This document shows positions 43,771 to 52,336 of a stretch of 64,000 bases of DNA, piece by piece. This DNA is from Actinocorallia longicatena (GTDB lineage Bacteria; Actinomycetota; Actinomycetes; Streptosporangiales; Streptosporangiaceae). Each line of letters starts with the position of its first letter. Positions within the stretch are counted from its first letter, which is position 1. The notes under the pieces are model-generated. The model was not told the DNA's origin. It saw only the letters and a list, made by a program, of their open reading frames with translations, and did no database searches. The position numbers and the translations under genes are program-made. Location of the stretch: assembly GCF_039534125.1 (NCBI RefSeq), contig NZ_BAAAUV010000027.1, forward strand, positions 1 to 64,000, in the 5' to 3' direction.

Positions 43771-44610
43771 ATGGGTGTCGCGATAGTTACGGATTCATCC
43801 GCTTATCTGCCCCCTGATCTGGTGGCGGAGCACGGCATCGAAGTGGTGCCCCTGCACATCGTCATCGGCGGGTCGGTCCTGGACGACGGGGTGGACGTCA
43901 CCGCCGAGGACGCCGCCAGGGCGCTCCGCGAGTGGCAGCCCGTCTCCACGTCGCGTCCGTCCCCGGAGCGGTTCGCCCATGCCTACAAGGTCGCGGCGGG
44001 CGGCGGGGCCGAGGCGATCGTGTCGGTGCACCTGTCCTCGGCGATGTCGGGCACGTTCGAGTGCGCCGTCCTCGCCGCGGAGACCGCCCCGGTGCCCGTC
44101 CATGTGATCGACAGCCGGACGCTCGGCATGGCCCTCGGCTTCTCGGCGCTGGCCGGGGCCGCGGCGGCCGCCGAGGGAGCGTCCGGGGAGCGGGTGGCGG
44201 AGATCGTCAGGGCACGGGCGCTCGGCAGCCACTCCCTGTTCTACGTGGACACCCTGGAGCATCTGCGCCGCGGCGGGCGGATCGGCGCCGCGGCCAACCT
44301 GCTGGGGTCGGCACTCATGGTCAAGCCGCTGCTGACGATCTCCGACGGCCGGATCATCCCGCTGGAGAAGGTCAGGACGGCGTCGCGGGCCCTGTCGCGG
44401 CTCGAGGAGCTCGTCGTCGAGCGGGCCTCAGGGGGCGAGGTCGATCTGGCCGTCCAGCACCTGGCGGCCGGATCCCGCGCCGAGACCCTCGCGGCACGGC
44501 TCAGGGACCGCGTCCCGGGCATCGGCTCACTGCACATCGGCGAGGTCGGGCCCGCGATCGGCGCCCATGTCGGCCCGGGCATGATCGGCGTGGCCGTCAG
44601 CCCCCGCTGA
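43771..44610 (+). CDS. DegV family fatty acid-binding protein
   Basis: A 279-residue DegV protein. VAIVTDSSAYLPPDL opens the fold. VSTSRPSPERFAHAYKVAAGGG and SVHLSSAMSGTFECAVLAAE contain the Thr/Ser residues that bind the fatty-acid carboxylate. FYVDTLEHLRRGGRIGAAANLLGSALMVKPLLTISDGRI is the family core. Bacterial homologues supply fatty acids to FakA-type kinases; no fakA is next to it here. The ATG at 43771 was preferred over upstream open frame because the family starts at this point. Confidence 0.9.
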   Translation: MGVAIVTDSSAYLPPDLVAEHGIEVVPLHIVIGGSVLDDGVDVTAEDAARALREWQPVSTSRPSPERFAHAYKVAAGGGAEAIVSVHLSSAMSGTFECAVLAAETAPVPVHVIDSRTLGMALGFSALAGAAAAAEGASGERVAEIVRARALGSHSLFYVDTLEHLRRGGRIGAAANLLGSALMVKPLLTISDGRIIPLEKVRTASRALSRLEELVVERASGGEVDLAVQHLAAGSRAETLAARLRDRVPGIGSLHIGEVGPAIGAHVGPGMIGVAVSPR

Positions 44611-45571
44611 CCTCGTCCGTCCCCGCCAGGGCCCGTTCGGCGATGACGCGCAGATGGGCGCGGACCCGCGCGGGGCCGAGGAGGGTGTAGCCGACCGGCA
44701 GGACCGGGATCCGGTGGGCGAGGTTCTCCGGCGAGTCGGGATGGGTGACGAGCAGGCAGCTGCGCTCGTCGACGGGTTCGAGGACTCCGAGCCAGCCGGG
44801 CACCAGCTCGGCCGCCCGCTCCAACGGCAGGTGCAGGAGCAGCCGCGCCCTGACGATCCCCTCGCGGCCCGACAGCCAGTGCCCGACCCAGGTGGCGGCG
44901 TCGACCCCGCCGGGCAGGGTGCGCTCGGCGACCCTGACCCCCGTGGGACGCAGCTCGCTGACGCGGTCGGCGCGGAAGGTCCGCCAGGCGTCGCGCCCCT
45001 CGTCGTAGGAGACCAGGTACCAGCGGCGTCCGACGCCGACGACCCGGTGCGGTTCCACGAGGCGCCGGGTGCCGGGGGAGCCGGGCGTGGTGTAGGTGAA
45101 GCGGATCTTCTCGTGGGTCGCGCAGGCCGCGGCGAGGGCGGCGAGCAGCTCGGGGTCCACGGCGGGCCCGCTGACGGGCGGGAGGCCGACGGCGGCCTGG
45201 GCCAGGGTGCGGACGCGGTGCCGCAGCCGGTGGGGGAGGACCTGCTCCAGCTTGGCCAGGGCGCGCAGGGACGTCTCCTCGATGCCGGTGACCGCCGAGG
45301 CCGCCGCCGAGCGGAGGCCGATCGCGATGGCCACGGCCTCGTCGTCGTCGAGCAGGAGCGGCGGCATGGCCGAACCGGCCGTCAGGCGGTAGCCGCCGGT
45401 GGCGCCCTGGGTGGCGTGGACGGGGTAGCCGAGCTCGCGCAGCCGGTCGACGTCGCGGCGGATGGTGCGCGGGGTGACGCCGAGACGGTCGCCCAGCTCG
45501 GTGCCGGACCAGTCACGCGGGGTCTGGAGCAAGGACAGCAGGCGGAGCAGGCGGCCGGAGGGATCTCGCAT
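44597..45571 (-). CDS. WYL-domain HTH transcriptional regulator (YafY type)
   Basis: A 324-residue regulator with an N-terminal winged helix (LSLLQTPRDWSGTELGDRLGVTPRTIRRDVDRLRELGYPV, about residues 12-51). A WYL domain follows (PHRVVGVGRRWYLVSYDEGRDAWRTFRADRVSEL, about 176-209), then a WCX-like C-terminus. It is divergent from a VOC gene, with a 6-bp inverted repeat between them, so that gene is the likely target. Its 3' end overlaps degV by 14 bp. Confidence 0.9.
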   Translation of the reverse strand: MRDPSGRLLRLLSLLQTPRDWSGTELGDRLGVTPRTIRRDVDRLRELGYPVHATQGATGGYRLTAGSAMPPLLLDDDEAVAIAIGLRSAAASAVTGIEETSLRALAKLEQVLPHRLRHRVRTLAQAAVGLPPVSGPAVDPELLAALAAACATHEKIRFTYTTPGSPGTRRLVEPHRVVGVGRRWYLVSYDEGRDAWRTFRADRVSELRPTGVRVAERTLPGGVDAATWVGHWLSGREGIVRARLLLHLPLERAAELVPGWLGVLEPVDERSCLLVTHPDSPENLAHRIPVLPVGYTLLGPARVRAHLRVIAERALAGTDEVSGG

Positions 45572-45592
45572 GACGTCGATTCTGCCCGTGAA

Positions 45593-45624
45593 CTAGGACT
45601 TTGGATGACCTAATGGGCTCCTAG
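45593..45624. promoter_or_regulatory. Inverted repeat in the WYL-VOC divergent region
   Basis: CTAGGA (45593-45598) and TCCTAG (45619-45624) are perfect 6-bp arms with 20 bp between them, in the 87-bp gap between the WYL regulator and the VOC gene. Arm spacing of about 26 bp centre to centre fits two half-sites on the same DNA face. Confidence 0.4.
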
Positions 45625-45658
45625 GGTGGGAGAGGTCAGCAACGAGAGGGAGCAGGAA

Positions 45659-46075
45659 ATGTTCAGGGGATTCGCCACCGTCAACATCTGGGCCGACGAC
45701 GTAGAGGCGGCCAGGAGCTGGTACGCCGAGCTGTTCGGAGTGGAGGCCTACTTCGAGCGTCCGGGACCGGACGGGCGGGTCGCCTACTGCGAGTTCCGCA
45801 TCGGCGACCACCAGGCCGAGTTCGGCATCGTCTCCCGGGCGTTCGCACCGGAGGGAATGGCCGCCGAGGCGGGCGGCGCGGTCGTCCACTGGCACGTCGA
45901 CGACCTCACGGGGACGCTCGAACGCCTTCAGGAGCTGGGTGCGAAGGAGTACATGCCGCGGATCGAGCGCGGGCCCGGCTTCGTCACGGCGGCGGTCGTC
46001 GATCCCTTCGGCAACGTCCTCGGGGTCATGCACAACGAGCACTACCTGCGGATCGTGAACGGCGAGACCGACTGA
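45659..46075 (+). CDS. VOC (glyoxalase/bleomycin resistance) family protein
   Basis: A 138-residue VOC protein: ATVNIWADDVEAARSWYAELFGVEAYF at the N-terminus, YCEFRIGDHQAEFGIV, VVHWHVDDLTGTLERLQELGAKEYM in the second half, and VVDPFGNVLGVMHN with the C-terminal metal-site region. Such proteins act as small-molecule lyases, isomerases or binding proteins; the role here is unknown. AGGGAGCAGGAA precedes the ATG. Probably controlled by the divergent WYL regulator. Confidence 0.85.
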   Translation: MFRGFATVNIWADDVEAARSWYAELFGVEAYFERPGPDGRVAYCEFRIGDHQAEFGIVSRAFAPEGMAAEAGGAVVHWHVDDLTGTLERLQELGAKEYMPRIERGPGFVTAAVVDPFGNVLGVMHNEHYLRIVNGETD

Positions 46076-46141
46076 GCCGGGCTTTCCACAGAACGCGATT
46101 CGGGTCCCACGGCGGGCGCGGGACTCATTAGCTTCGGATGC

Positions 46142-47173
46142 ATGACGACCGACGAGCCGTATGTCCGCCGCAGCCCCGACGAGCCTCCGGCCGCCTCTTT
46201 ACGCTCCCCGCCGGTGGCTCCGTCCGAGAATGATCCGGTCCGCTGGGACGATCCGGTTCCGGCCGATCCGGGTTTTGGCGGGCGAGGTCCGGGCGGGCCG
46301 GGCTGGGCAGGCGGACCGGGCGGGTCCTGGAGCGAAGCCGAGGATCCCTGGACGGAGCCCGCCGCCTCCCTGCGCGCCGCCCCGTTGCCTCCCGCGGCCC
46401 TTCCCACCGTTGGCGCTGTGCGCGGCGCCCGCTCCCCGGGGCGCGGCGGCGGTGCGTCTTCGAGCTGGGAGGAGGACGTCGAGGACGCCGGGCCGTCGGA
46501 AGCGGGGAAGCCACGCCGCGCAGGGGCGCTTCCGCCCCGGCGCGCCCTCGCGGACGTGCTGGAGCGCTGGGATCCGGGCATCACCGGAGGCCGGGCCCTG
46601 GTCGTCGTGGGCCTTCTGGCGGCGATGGCCGCCGCGGTCCTGCTCTGGACGGCGCGCCCGAGAACCGACCCCGTCCCGGCCGCCGCCCCCGTCTCCGCCG
46701 CGATCGGCGTCCCCTCCACCCGCGCGGCCACCCCGACGCCGACCTCGTCGGTGGTCGTCCACGTGACGGGCAAGGTCCGGCGACCGGGCGTCGTCACCCT
46801 CCCTTCGGGCTCCCGTGTGGCCGAGGCACTGGCCGCGGCCGGCGGCCCACGGCCGGGAACGGAACTCGACACCCTGAACCTCGCCAGGAGACTCACCGAC
46901 GGCGAGCAGATCACCGTCGGCGCGCCCCAGCCCCCGGCCCAGACGGCTCCGCAGTCCCCGGGCGCCGGCCCCGGCCCATCGGCCCCCCTCGACCTCAACA
47001 CGGCGACCCTGGAACAGCTCCAAGAGCTCCCGGGCGTGGGCCCGGTCCTGGCCCAGCGCATCCTCGACCACCGCACCCAGCACGGCCCCTTCACCGATCC
47101 CTCCCAGCTCCGCGATGTCACGGGCATCGGTGAGCACCGCTACGCCGACCTCAAGCCCCGCGTCCGCGTCTGA
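46142..47173 (+). CDS. comEA: ComEA family DNA-binding protein
   Basis: A 343-residue protein with a long, poorly conserved Pro/Gly/Glu-rich N-terminal region, a transmembrane helix (about residues 156-176) and an SLBB domain (VVVHVTGKVRRPGVVTLPSGSRVAEALAAAGG). The C-terminal helix-hairpin-helix DNA-binding domain is LDLNTATLEQLQELPGVGPVLAQRILDHRTQHGPFTDPSQLRDVTGIGEHRYADLKP. It sits 10 bp upstream of comEC, the usual pair of the DNA-uptake machinery. Natural competence is not established for most actinomycetes. Confidence 0.92.
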   Translation: MTTDEPYVRRSPDEPPAASLRSPPVAPSENDPVRWDDPVPADPGFGGRGPGGPGWAGGPGGSWSEAEDPWTEPAASLRAAPLPPAALPTVGAVRGARSPGRGGGASSSWEEDVEDAGPSEAGKPRRAGALPPRRALADVLERWDPGITGGRALVVVGLLAAMAAAVLLWTARPRTDPVPAAAPVSAAIGVPSTRAATPTPTSSVVVHVTGKVRRPGVVTLPSGSRVAEALAAAGGPRPGTELDTLNLARRLTDGEQITVGAPQPPAQTAPQSPGAGPGPSAPLDLNTATLEQLQELPGVGPVLAQRILDHRTQHGPFTDPSQLRDVTGIGEHRYADLKPRVRV

Positions 47174-47183
47174 CAGGAGCACC

Positions 47184-49631
47184 ATGCCCCCGCTGGAACC
47201 CGGTCTCCTCCCGCACGAAGACCTGGACACCCTCGACGCCCCCACTCCGAGGGACCTCCGCCTCATCCTCCCGGCCCTGACCTGCTGGCTGACCGCCTTC
47301 GTCCTGCTGCCCCTCCCCTCCGGAGCCGGTTTCCCCCTGGCCGGTGCCCTGGCGGCGGCCGCCGCGACCTGCCTCTTCCTGAGATCAGCCCTGGCCCCCC
47401 GACCCGGAAGGGCCGTTGCCCCCACCCCGGCCGAGACCTCCCTCCGCCCCCTCCTGGGCCTCGCCGGAGTCCTGCTGGCCCTGGCATCGGTGACCGCACT
47501 GGCCACCTCGCTGCGCGTCCACGCCGTCGAGTCCAGCCCCCTCCGCGCAGCCGCCACCAAGAGCGCCGTGGTCACCCTGGAGGCCGTCGCCGCGGGCCGC
47601 CCGGAGCCCAAGCGCCGGGGCACCCTCCTGCTCAAGGCCACCGCCCAGCATGTCGCATGGCCCGGCCACGCCTACCGCCTCCACACCCCCGTCCTCCTGA
47701 TCGGCCGCACCTCCGCTCCGCCACCGCGGCCGGACGCGCCGGGGGCGCGGCAGGGCGGGCAGGCGGATAGATCAGGGTGGGGTGAGGTCGGGGCGGGAGT
47801 GCGGATCCGGGTGGTGGGAAGGGCGGTGGTGCCGGGCGCGGGGGAGCTGCTCGGAGGCGTGGTCGTGGTGCGGGGAACGCCCGAGGTCGTGGGGGAGGAG
47901 GGCTGGTGGGGACGGGTGGTCAGGGGCGTGCGCGGGGACTTCTGGACGGTCGTGAGGGGGCTCGAGCCGGAGCGGCGGGGAGTACTGGTCGGGATGGTGG
48001 TGGGGGACAAGTCGGGGCTCGAACCGGGGGTCGAGGAGGAGTTCCGGGCGTCGGGGCTGCTGCACTGCATGGTGGTGAGCGGGGCGAATCTGGCGATCCT
48101 GACGGTGGCGGTGCTGTTCGGGTGCAGGTGGCTCGGGGTGGGGAACCGGTGGGGCGCGATCGTCGCGGGCGTCGTGATGGCCGGATTCGTGGGCGTGGTG
48201 GGGGCCGAGCCGAGCGTGCTGAGGGCGGCGGTCATGGGAACGATCGGGCTGCTCGCGGTGCTGCTCGGACGGGAGCGGCAGGGGCTCGCGGCCCTGGCGG
48301 CCGCCGTCGTGCTGCTGGTGTGGGCCGACCCCGGGCTCGCGCGGAGCTACGGATTCGTGCTGTCGGTCGTGGCCTCCGGTGGGCTGCTGGTGATCGCGCC
48401 GAGGGTCCGGGCCGCGCTGGAACGGCGTGGGGCGTCCCGCCGGGTGGCCGAATGCCTCGCGGTGCCGATCGCGGCGCAGGTCGCGGTGGCGCCGGTCCTG
48501 GTTCTGCTGTCGGGCGAGGTCAACCTGGTGGCGATCCCGGCGAACGTGCTCGCCGAGCCCGCCATCGTGGTCGCGACGGTCCTCGGCTGTGGAGCGGCGT
48601 TCCTGTCCCCGGTGGCACCGGGCCCCGCGTCGTACCTGGCCGACGCGGCCGGATTCGCGGTCGGCTGGGTGATCTCCGTCGCGAGGACGGCGTCCTCCGT
48701 CCCCCACGGCTCGATCCCCTGGCGCCAGAGTCTCGCGGGATCGGCCGCCCTGATCACGATCTGCGTGGCCGGCGCGTTCGCCCTGCGCCACTCCGGCCTC
48801 CGCCGCATCACCGCGGCGATCGCGGCCGGAACCCTCATCGCGGCCGCGCTGATCTACCGCCTCCAGCCAGGATGGCCACCGCCGGGCTGGCGCTTCGTGG
48901 CGTGTGACGTCGGCCAGGGCGACGCACTGGTGCTGTGGGCCGCCCCCCACCAGGCGGTGGTCGTCGACGCGGGCCCGGACCCGGTGGCGGTCGACCGTTG
49001 CCTGCGATCCCTGTCGATCCACGCGGTGCCCTTGCTGGTCCTGTCCCATCCGCACGCCGATCACATCGCCGGAGTGCCCGGTGTGGCCAGGCGCCGCACC
49101 GTCGGCACCGTCGCGGTCAGCCCGTTCAGCGCCCGCACCGCCGAGTCCCGCTCCCTCACCGCGGCCCGCCTGAAAGCGATCCCGCAGGCCGCCGCCCGAG
49201 GCGACCGCTGGCGCATCGGCGCCCTGGACCTCGAAGTGATCGGCCCCCTGGGCGGCACCGAGGTGAGAGAGGGCGACTCAGGCGACGCCGTCAACGACAT
49301 CAGCCTCGTCCTGGTCGCCCGATGGCCGGGCCTGTCGGCCCTCCTCCCCGGCGACATCGAGGAGACCACCCAGGAGGCCCTACGCGACCACGTCCCCCAC
49401 GTCGACGTCCTGAAGGTCCCCCATCACGGCAGCGCCCGCCAGGACCCGGCCTTCCTCACCGCCCCCCACCCCCGCCTCGCCGTGATCTCGGTAGGCGCCG
49501 ACAACGACTACGGCCACCCCTCCACCCGAGCCCTCACCCTCCTCCACCCCACCCGAACCCTCCGCACCGACCGTTCCGGCGACATAGCCATCACCGCCCC
49601 CACCCTCACCATCACCACCCACCGCCCATGA
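47184..49631 (+). CDS. comEC: ComEC/Rec2 family DNA-uptake channel protein
   Basis: An 815-residue membrane protein. An N-terminal DUF4131-like part with transmembrane helices (about 28-120) precedes the Competence domain with its helices (SGLLHCMVVSGANLAILTVAVLFGCRWL near residue 289). The C-terminal metallo-beta-lactamase domain starts near 570 (CDVGQGDALVLW, LSHPHADHIAGVPG, LLPGDIEE, LKVPHHGSARQD), with histidines intact. CAGGAGC precedes the ATG at 47184, 10 bp after comEA. Codon style changes within the gene: C-ending codons early, G-rich codons from about 47750. Confidence 0.92.
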   Translation: MPPLEPGLLPHEDLDTLDAPTPRDLRLILPALTCWLTAFVLLPLPSGAGFPLAGALAAAAATCLFLRSALAPRPGRAVAPTPAETSLRPLLGLAGVLLALASVTALATSLRVHAVESSPLRAAATKSAVVTLEAVAAGRPEPKRRGTLLLKATAQHVAWPGHAYRLHTPVLLIGRTSAPPPRPDAPGARQGGQADRSGWGEVGAGVRIRVVGRAVVPGAGELLGGVVVVRGTPEVVGEEGWWGRVVRGVRGDFWTVVRGLEPERRGVLVGMVVGDKSGLEPGVEEEFRASGLLHCMVVSGANLAILTVAVLFGCRWLGVGNRWGAIVAGVVMAGFVGVVGAEPSVLRAAVMGTIGLLAVLLGRERQGLAALAAAVVLLVWADPGLARSYGFVLSVVASGGLLVIAPRVRAALERRGASRRVAECLAVPIAAQVAVAPVLVLLSGEVNLVAIPANVLAEPAIVVATVLGCGAAFLSPVAPGPASYLADAAGFAVGWVISVARTASSVPHGSIPWRQSLAGSAALITICVAGAFALRHSGLRRITAAIAAGTLIAAALIYRLQPGWPPPGWRFVACDVGQGDALVLWAAPHQAVVVDAGPDPVAVDRCLRSLSIHAVPLLVLSHPHADHIAGVPGVARRRTVGTVAVSPFSARTAESRSLTAARLKAIPQAAARGDRWRIGALDLEVIGPLGGTEVREGDSGDAVNDISLVLVARWPGLSALLPGDIEETTQEALRDHVPHVDVLKVPHHGSARQDPAFLTAPHPRLAVISVGADNDYGHPSTRALTLLHPTRTLRTDRSGDIAITAPTLTITTHRP

Positions 49632-49791
49632 CCGCCCTCACCCGCGCACCTGTGTTCGTGCCCGGGCTCGCGGTCGAGTTGCGCCGGCCTCCGGACTTCT
49701 CCCTGGGCCCGCGGCGGTTGCCGGGGAGGTGGGCTGGGGGTGGGCGGTCGATTGTCGGGTGGGGGGTGGGCGGGCGTGGGATGCTGGGGGG

Positions 49792-50742
49792 GTGGATGCC
49801 GTGACGTTGGTCGTGGGGGATGAGGAGCTGCTTGTCGAGAGGGCGATCGGGGAGATCGTCCGGGAGTCTCGGCGGGGGGATCCGGATACCGAGGTCGTGG
49901 AGCTGGTGCCTTCGGGGCTCGAGGTGGGGCGGCTGGTGGAGCTGACGTCGCCCTCGCTGTTCGGGGGCGGGAAGGTCCTGGTGCTGCGGAGTGCGCAGGA
50001 CCTGGGAAAGGACCTGGCGGCCGAGGTCACGAAGTACGTGAAGGCGCCGGCGGATGACATCACGTTCGTGCTGGTGCATGCGGGCGGGGTCAAGGGCAAG
50101 GCGCTGGCGGAGGCCTGGGGGAAGGCCGCGGGGGTTCGGAAGATCTCGTGTCCGAAGGTCACCAAGGCGGGGGAGCGGCTGGACTTTCTCAAGGGGGAGG
50201 TCCGGCGGCAAGGGGGGACGATCAGCGTCGCGGCGGCGCAGCAGCTTCTCGAGGCGATCGGAAACGATCTTCGCGAGATCGCGGGGGCGTGCAGCCAGCT
50301 GGTCTCCGATACCGGGGGCAAGATCGATGATGCGGCCGTCGCGCGGTATCACCGGGGGAAGGCCGAGGTCAGCGGCTTCAACGTCGCCGACCTTGTCATC
50401 GAGGGGAAGCTGGGGGAGGCGCTGGAGCAGCTCCGGTGGGCGCTGGACACCGGGGTCGCCGCCGTTCTGATCAACAGCGCGCTGGCGCAGGGGGTGCGCG
50501 GGCTGGCCAAGGTTCAGGGCGCGCGCGGCAACGGGTTCGCGCTCGCCAAGCAGCTCGGTATGCCGCCCTGGAAGATCGATCGGCTGCAGAAGCAGGTCCG
50601 GGGATGGTCTCCGGACGGCATCGCCCGTGCCCTCACGGTGGTCGCCGATGCCGATGAGGCCGTGAAGGGGGGCGCCGCCGACGCCTCCTACGCGCTCGAA
50701 AAGGCCGTCAAGGAGATCGTCACCGCCCGCTCCATGCGCTGA
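49792..50742 (+). CDS. holA: DNA polymerase III subunit delta
   Basis: A 316-residue clamp-loader delta subunit. VTLVVGDEELLVERAIGEIV opens the AAA-like domain. ELTSPSLFGGGKVLVLRSAQDL, PADDITFVLVHAGGVKGKAL, FLKGEVRRQGGTISVAAAQQLLEAIGNDLREIAGACSQL and the C-terminal LGMPPWKIDRLQKQVRGWSPDGIARAL match the actinobacterial family. The start is GTG at 49792 with a G-rich upstream site; the second GTG at 49801 is an alternative. The gene follows comEC in the conserved comEA-comEC-holA-rpsT-lepA order. Confidence 0.92.
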   Translation: MDAVTLVVGDEELLVERAIGEIVRESRRGDPDTEVVELVPSGLEVGRLVELTSPSLFGGGKVLVLRSAQDLGKDLAAEVTKYVKAPADDITFVLVHAGGVKGKALAEAWGKAAGVRKISCPKVTKAGERLDFLKGEVRRQGGTISVAAAQQLLEAIGNDLREIAGACSQLVSDTGGKIDDAAVARYHRGKAEVSGFNVADLVIEGKLGEALEQLRWALDTGVAAVLINSALAQGVRGLAKVQGARGNGFALAKQLGMPPWKIDRLQKQVRGWSPDGIARALTVVADADEAVKGGAADASYALEKAVKEIVTARSMR

Positions 50743-50869
50743 GAGCGCCCCCTCTGGACGCCGGCGCTCCTTCCGGAGACCGCCGCCCGGGTGCCGTCGT
50801 CTCGAAGTGCGGGTCACGTGATCGTGAATCGGGTTGCGGGGGAATGGCGGGGTGGGCAGGGTGGGGGGC

Positions 50870-51343
50870 ATGGGTGAGGCGAGGCTGGGCGTGGATCTGG
50901 GACGGGTGGTCGTCGGGGCCAATCGGGACGCTCGGGGGCGGGTGTTCCTCGATGATCCGACGAAGATGCCCCTGATCGAGGGGGCCTTCGAGGTGCTGCC
51001 ACGCCTCGTGGAACGGTTCAAGGGGCAGGCCTGGGTGATCTCGCGGATCAGCGAGGAGGGCGAACCCATGTCGCTGGCCTGGCTGGAGTACCACGACTTC
51101 TACGGCCGTACCGGGATCTCACGGGACCGGATCCGCTACTGCAGGCTCCGCGAGGAGAAGGCCCTCCACTGCGCGGAGCTCGGGATCACACACATGATCG
51201 ACGATCGGATGGACGTGCACCGCGCCATCCGCGACATCGTGCCCAACCGCTACCTGTTCGGCCCGCAGGAGGAGCCAGGCCCCGACTGGGTGACCCCGGC
51301 CCTGACCTGGGCAGACGTCGAAAGGGTGATCGGCTACCCCTGA
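50870..51343 (+). CDS. HAD-like protein of unknown function
   Basis: A 157-residue protein with features of a short haloacid dehalogenase-like fold: RLGVDLGRVVVGANRD at the N-terminus in the place of motif I (the second aspartate is replaced by Gly), AWVISRISEEGEP as a motif II-like Ser strand, and GITHMIDDRMDVHRAI as a motif IV-like DD. The missing second Asp argues against normal phosphatase activity. ATG at 50870 follows a G-rich stretch. Confidence 0.55.
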   Translation: MGEARLGVDLGRVVVGANRDARGRVFLDDPTKMPLIEGAFEVLPRLVERFKGQAWVISRISEEGEPMSLAWLEYHDFYGRTGISRDRIRYCRLREEKALHCAELGITHMIDDRMDVHRAIRDIVPNRYLFGPQEEPGPDWVTPALTWADVERVIGYP

Positions 51344-51701
51344 CCACACCACCACCCCGGCCGCCAGGACGACGGCCGTCACGACAGCAGACGTTGTAGA
51401 CGCCGAACATGCGCCCTCGAACCAGCGAACGCCGCGATGGCGCGGCGGCGTGTGGCGCGGCGGCGCGTGGCGCGGCGGCGCGTGGCGCGGCGGCGGCGTG
51501 TGCCGCGATGGTTTGTGCCGCGATGGTTTGTGGTGCGATGCGTCTGGCGCGACGGCGGCGTGGCCGCCGCGGCGAGTGCTGCGTTCGCGTGTGGCGCGGC
51601 GGTGGGTGAGTTTGCGGTGCGGGCGTGCGGCAGCGGGTGCCGTGCGTCGTGATGACGGGTGTCGTGACGGTGGGAGTGCGGTGCGGCGGCGGGGGAGGGG
51701 C
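51344..51701. other. 358-bp stretch without a convincing gene, mostly minisatellite
   Basis: Between the HAD-like gene and kptA there is no convincing gene. The left part (to about 51430) has only a weak 5-bp inverted repeat (GGCCG/CGGCC near 51359-51377). The middle is the 15-bp minisatellite described separately. The right part (51545-51701) is G-rich spacer with scattered copies of GTGGCGCGGCG. Reading frames exist in all directions because of the repeat but none has a ribosome binding site or known homologue. Confidence 0.6.
51437..51544. repeat. 15-bp minisatellite, two related blocks
   Basis: Block 1 (51437-51496) is four copies of a 15-bp unit close to GTGGCGCGGCGGCGC; the two internal copies (51452-51466 and 51467-51481) are identical. 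After a 3-bp shift, block 2 (51500-51544) is about three copies of a different 15-bp unit, GTGCCGCGATGGTTT, the third degenerate. The period of 15 keeps every frame open across the array. If translated from the ATG at 51437 it would give an Arg-rich pentapeptide repeat (MARRRVARRR...), but nothing else supports translation. Confidence 0.75.
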
Positions 51702-52241
51702 TCAGGAGAGGTAGGGCGGGGGGACTTCGGGGGTGAGCCAGACGCCGTTGGTGCTGACGCGGAACTCGTGGCCGTCGTCGGCCATGCGTTGGGCGTCGAT
51801 GACGAGGATGACGGGCTTGCCGCGGCGGGCGCCGACCGCGCGGGCCGTCTCGACGTCGGGGGACAGGTGGACGTCGTGGCGGTTCATCGGGCGCAGGCCC
51901 TCGGCGCGGATCGCGGGGAGGGCGGCGGCGACGGTGCCGTGGTAGAGCAGCGGCGGCGGGGCCGTGACGGGCAGCGCCAGGTCGACCGGGACCGAGTGGC
52001 CCTGGTCGGCGCGGATCAGCAGGCCGTCCGCTGAGAAGGAGAAACGCCGCTTGTTGTTGGTGGCGACCACATGGCGGAGCTCGTCGAGGGAGATCGTCAT
52101 CCCCCGGCTCCCGCAGGCCGCGAGGAGGTCGGCGACGGGGACCCAGCCCGCGTCGTCCAGGACCAGGCCGAGCCGTTCCGGTTCGTGCCTGAGGTGCTTG
52201 GAAAGGTACTTGGAGACCTTCACCACTTTCTTCTCATCCAT
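51702..52241 (-). CDS. kptA: RNA 2'-phosphotransferase, Tpt1/KptA family
   Basis: A 179-residue enzyme that moves a 2'-phosphate from RNA to NAD+, producing ADP-ribose 1'',2''-cyclic phosphate. KVSKYLSKHLRHEPERLGLVLDDAGWVPVADLL is the N-terminal winged domain. The C-terminal ADP-ribosyl-transfer fold has FSADGLLIRADQGHS, LYHGTVAAALPAI, GLRPMNRHDVHLSPD and the family-typical VILVIDAQRM. The physiological substrate in bacteria is unclear because they lack tRNA splicing of the eukaryotic type. The start at 52241 (MDEKKVVKVSKYL) fits the family; ATG near 52280 is an alternative overlapping the rpsT terminator. Confidence 0.9.
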   Translation of the reverse strand: MDEKKVVKVSKYLSKHLRHEPERLGLVLDDAGWVPVADLLAACGSRGMTISLDELRHVVATNNKRRFSFSADGLLIRADQGHSVPVDLALPVTAPPPLLYHGTVAAALPAIRAEGLRPMNRHDVHLSPDVETARAVGARRGKPVILVIDAQRMADDGHEFRVSTNGVWLTPEVPPPYLS

Positions 52242-52283
52242 GATGAGGAAAGGGTAGATCGGCTCCACGGCCTGCGGCATCCC

Positions 52284-52319
52284 AATAAAAAACGGGGCCG
52301 GGAGGAGATCCCGGCCCCG
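52284..52319 (-). terminator. Rho-independent terminator of rpsT
   Basis: Reading leftward from rpsT: an 11-bp perfect stem (CGGGGCCGGGA at 52309-52319 on this strand pairs with 52293-52303), a 5-nt loop, then a run of T residues (complement of AATAAAAAA at 52284-52292). It starts 18 bp after the rpsT stop. This is the clearest U-tract terminator in the window. Confidence 0.93.
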
Positions 52320-52336
52320 CTGGTGAAGCAGATGAC

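Noticed and set aside
51437..51544. CRISPR array
   Set aside because: Units are 15 bp and contiguous without spacers, and no cas genes are present.
51437..51652. A 71-codon Arg-rich frame (MARRRVARRR...) over the minisatellite
   Set aside because: The frame exists only because the repeat period is 15. There is no Shine-Dalgarno and no similarity to a known protein; kept as a finding about the repeat only.
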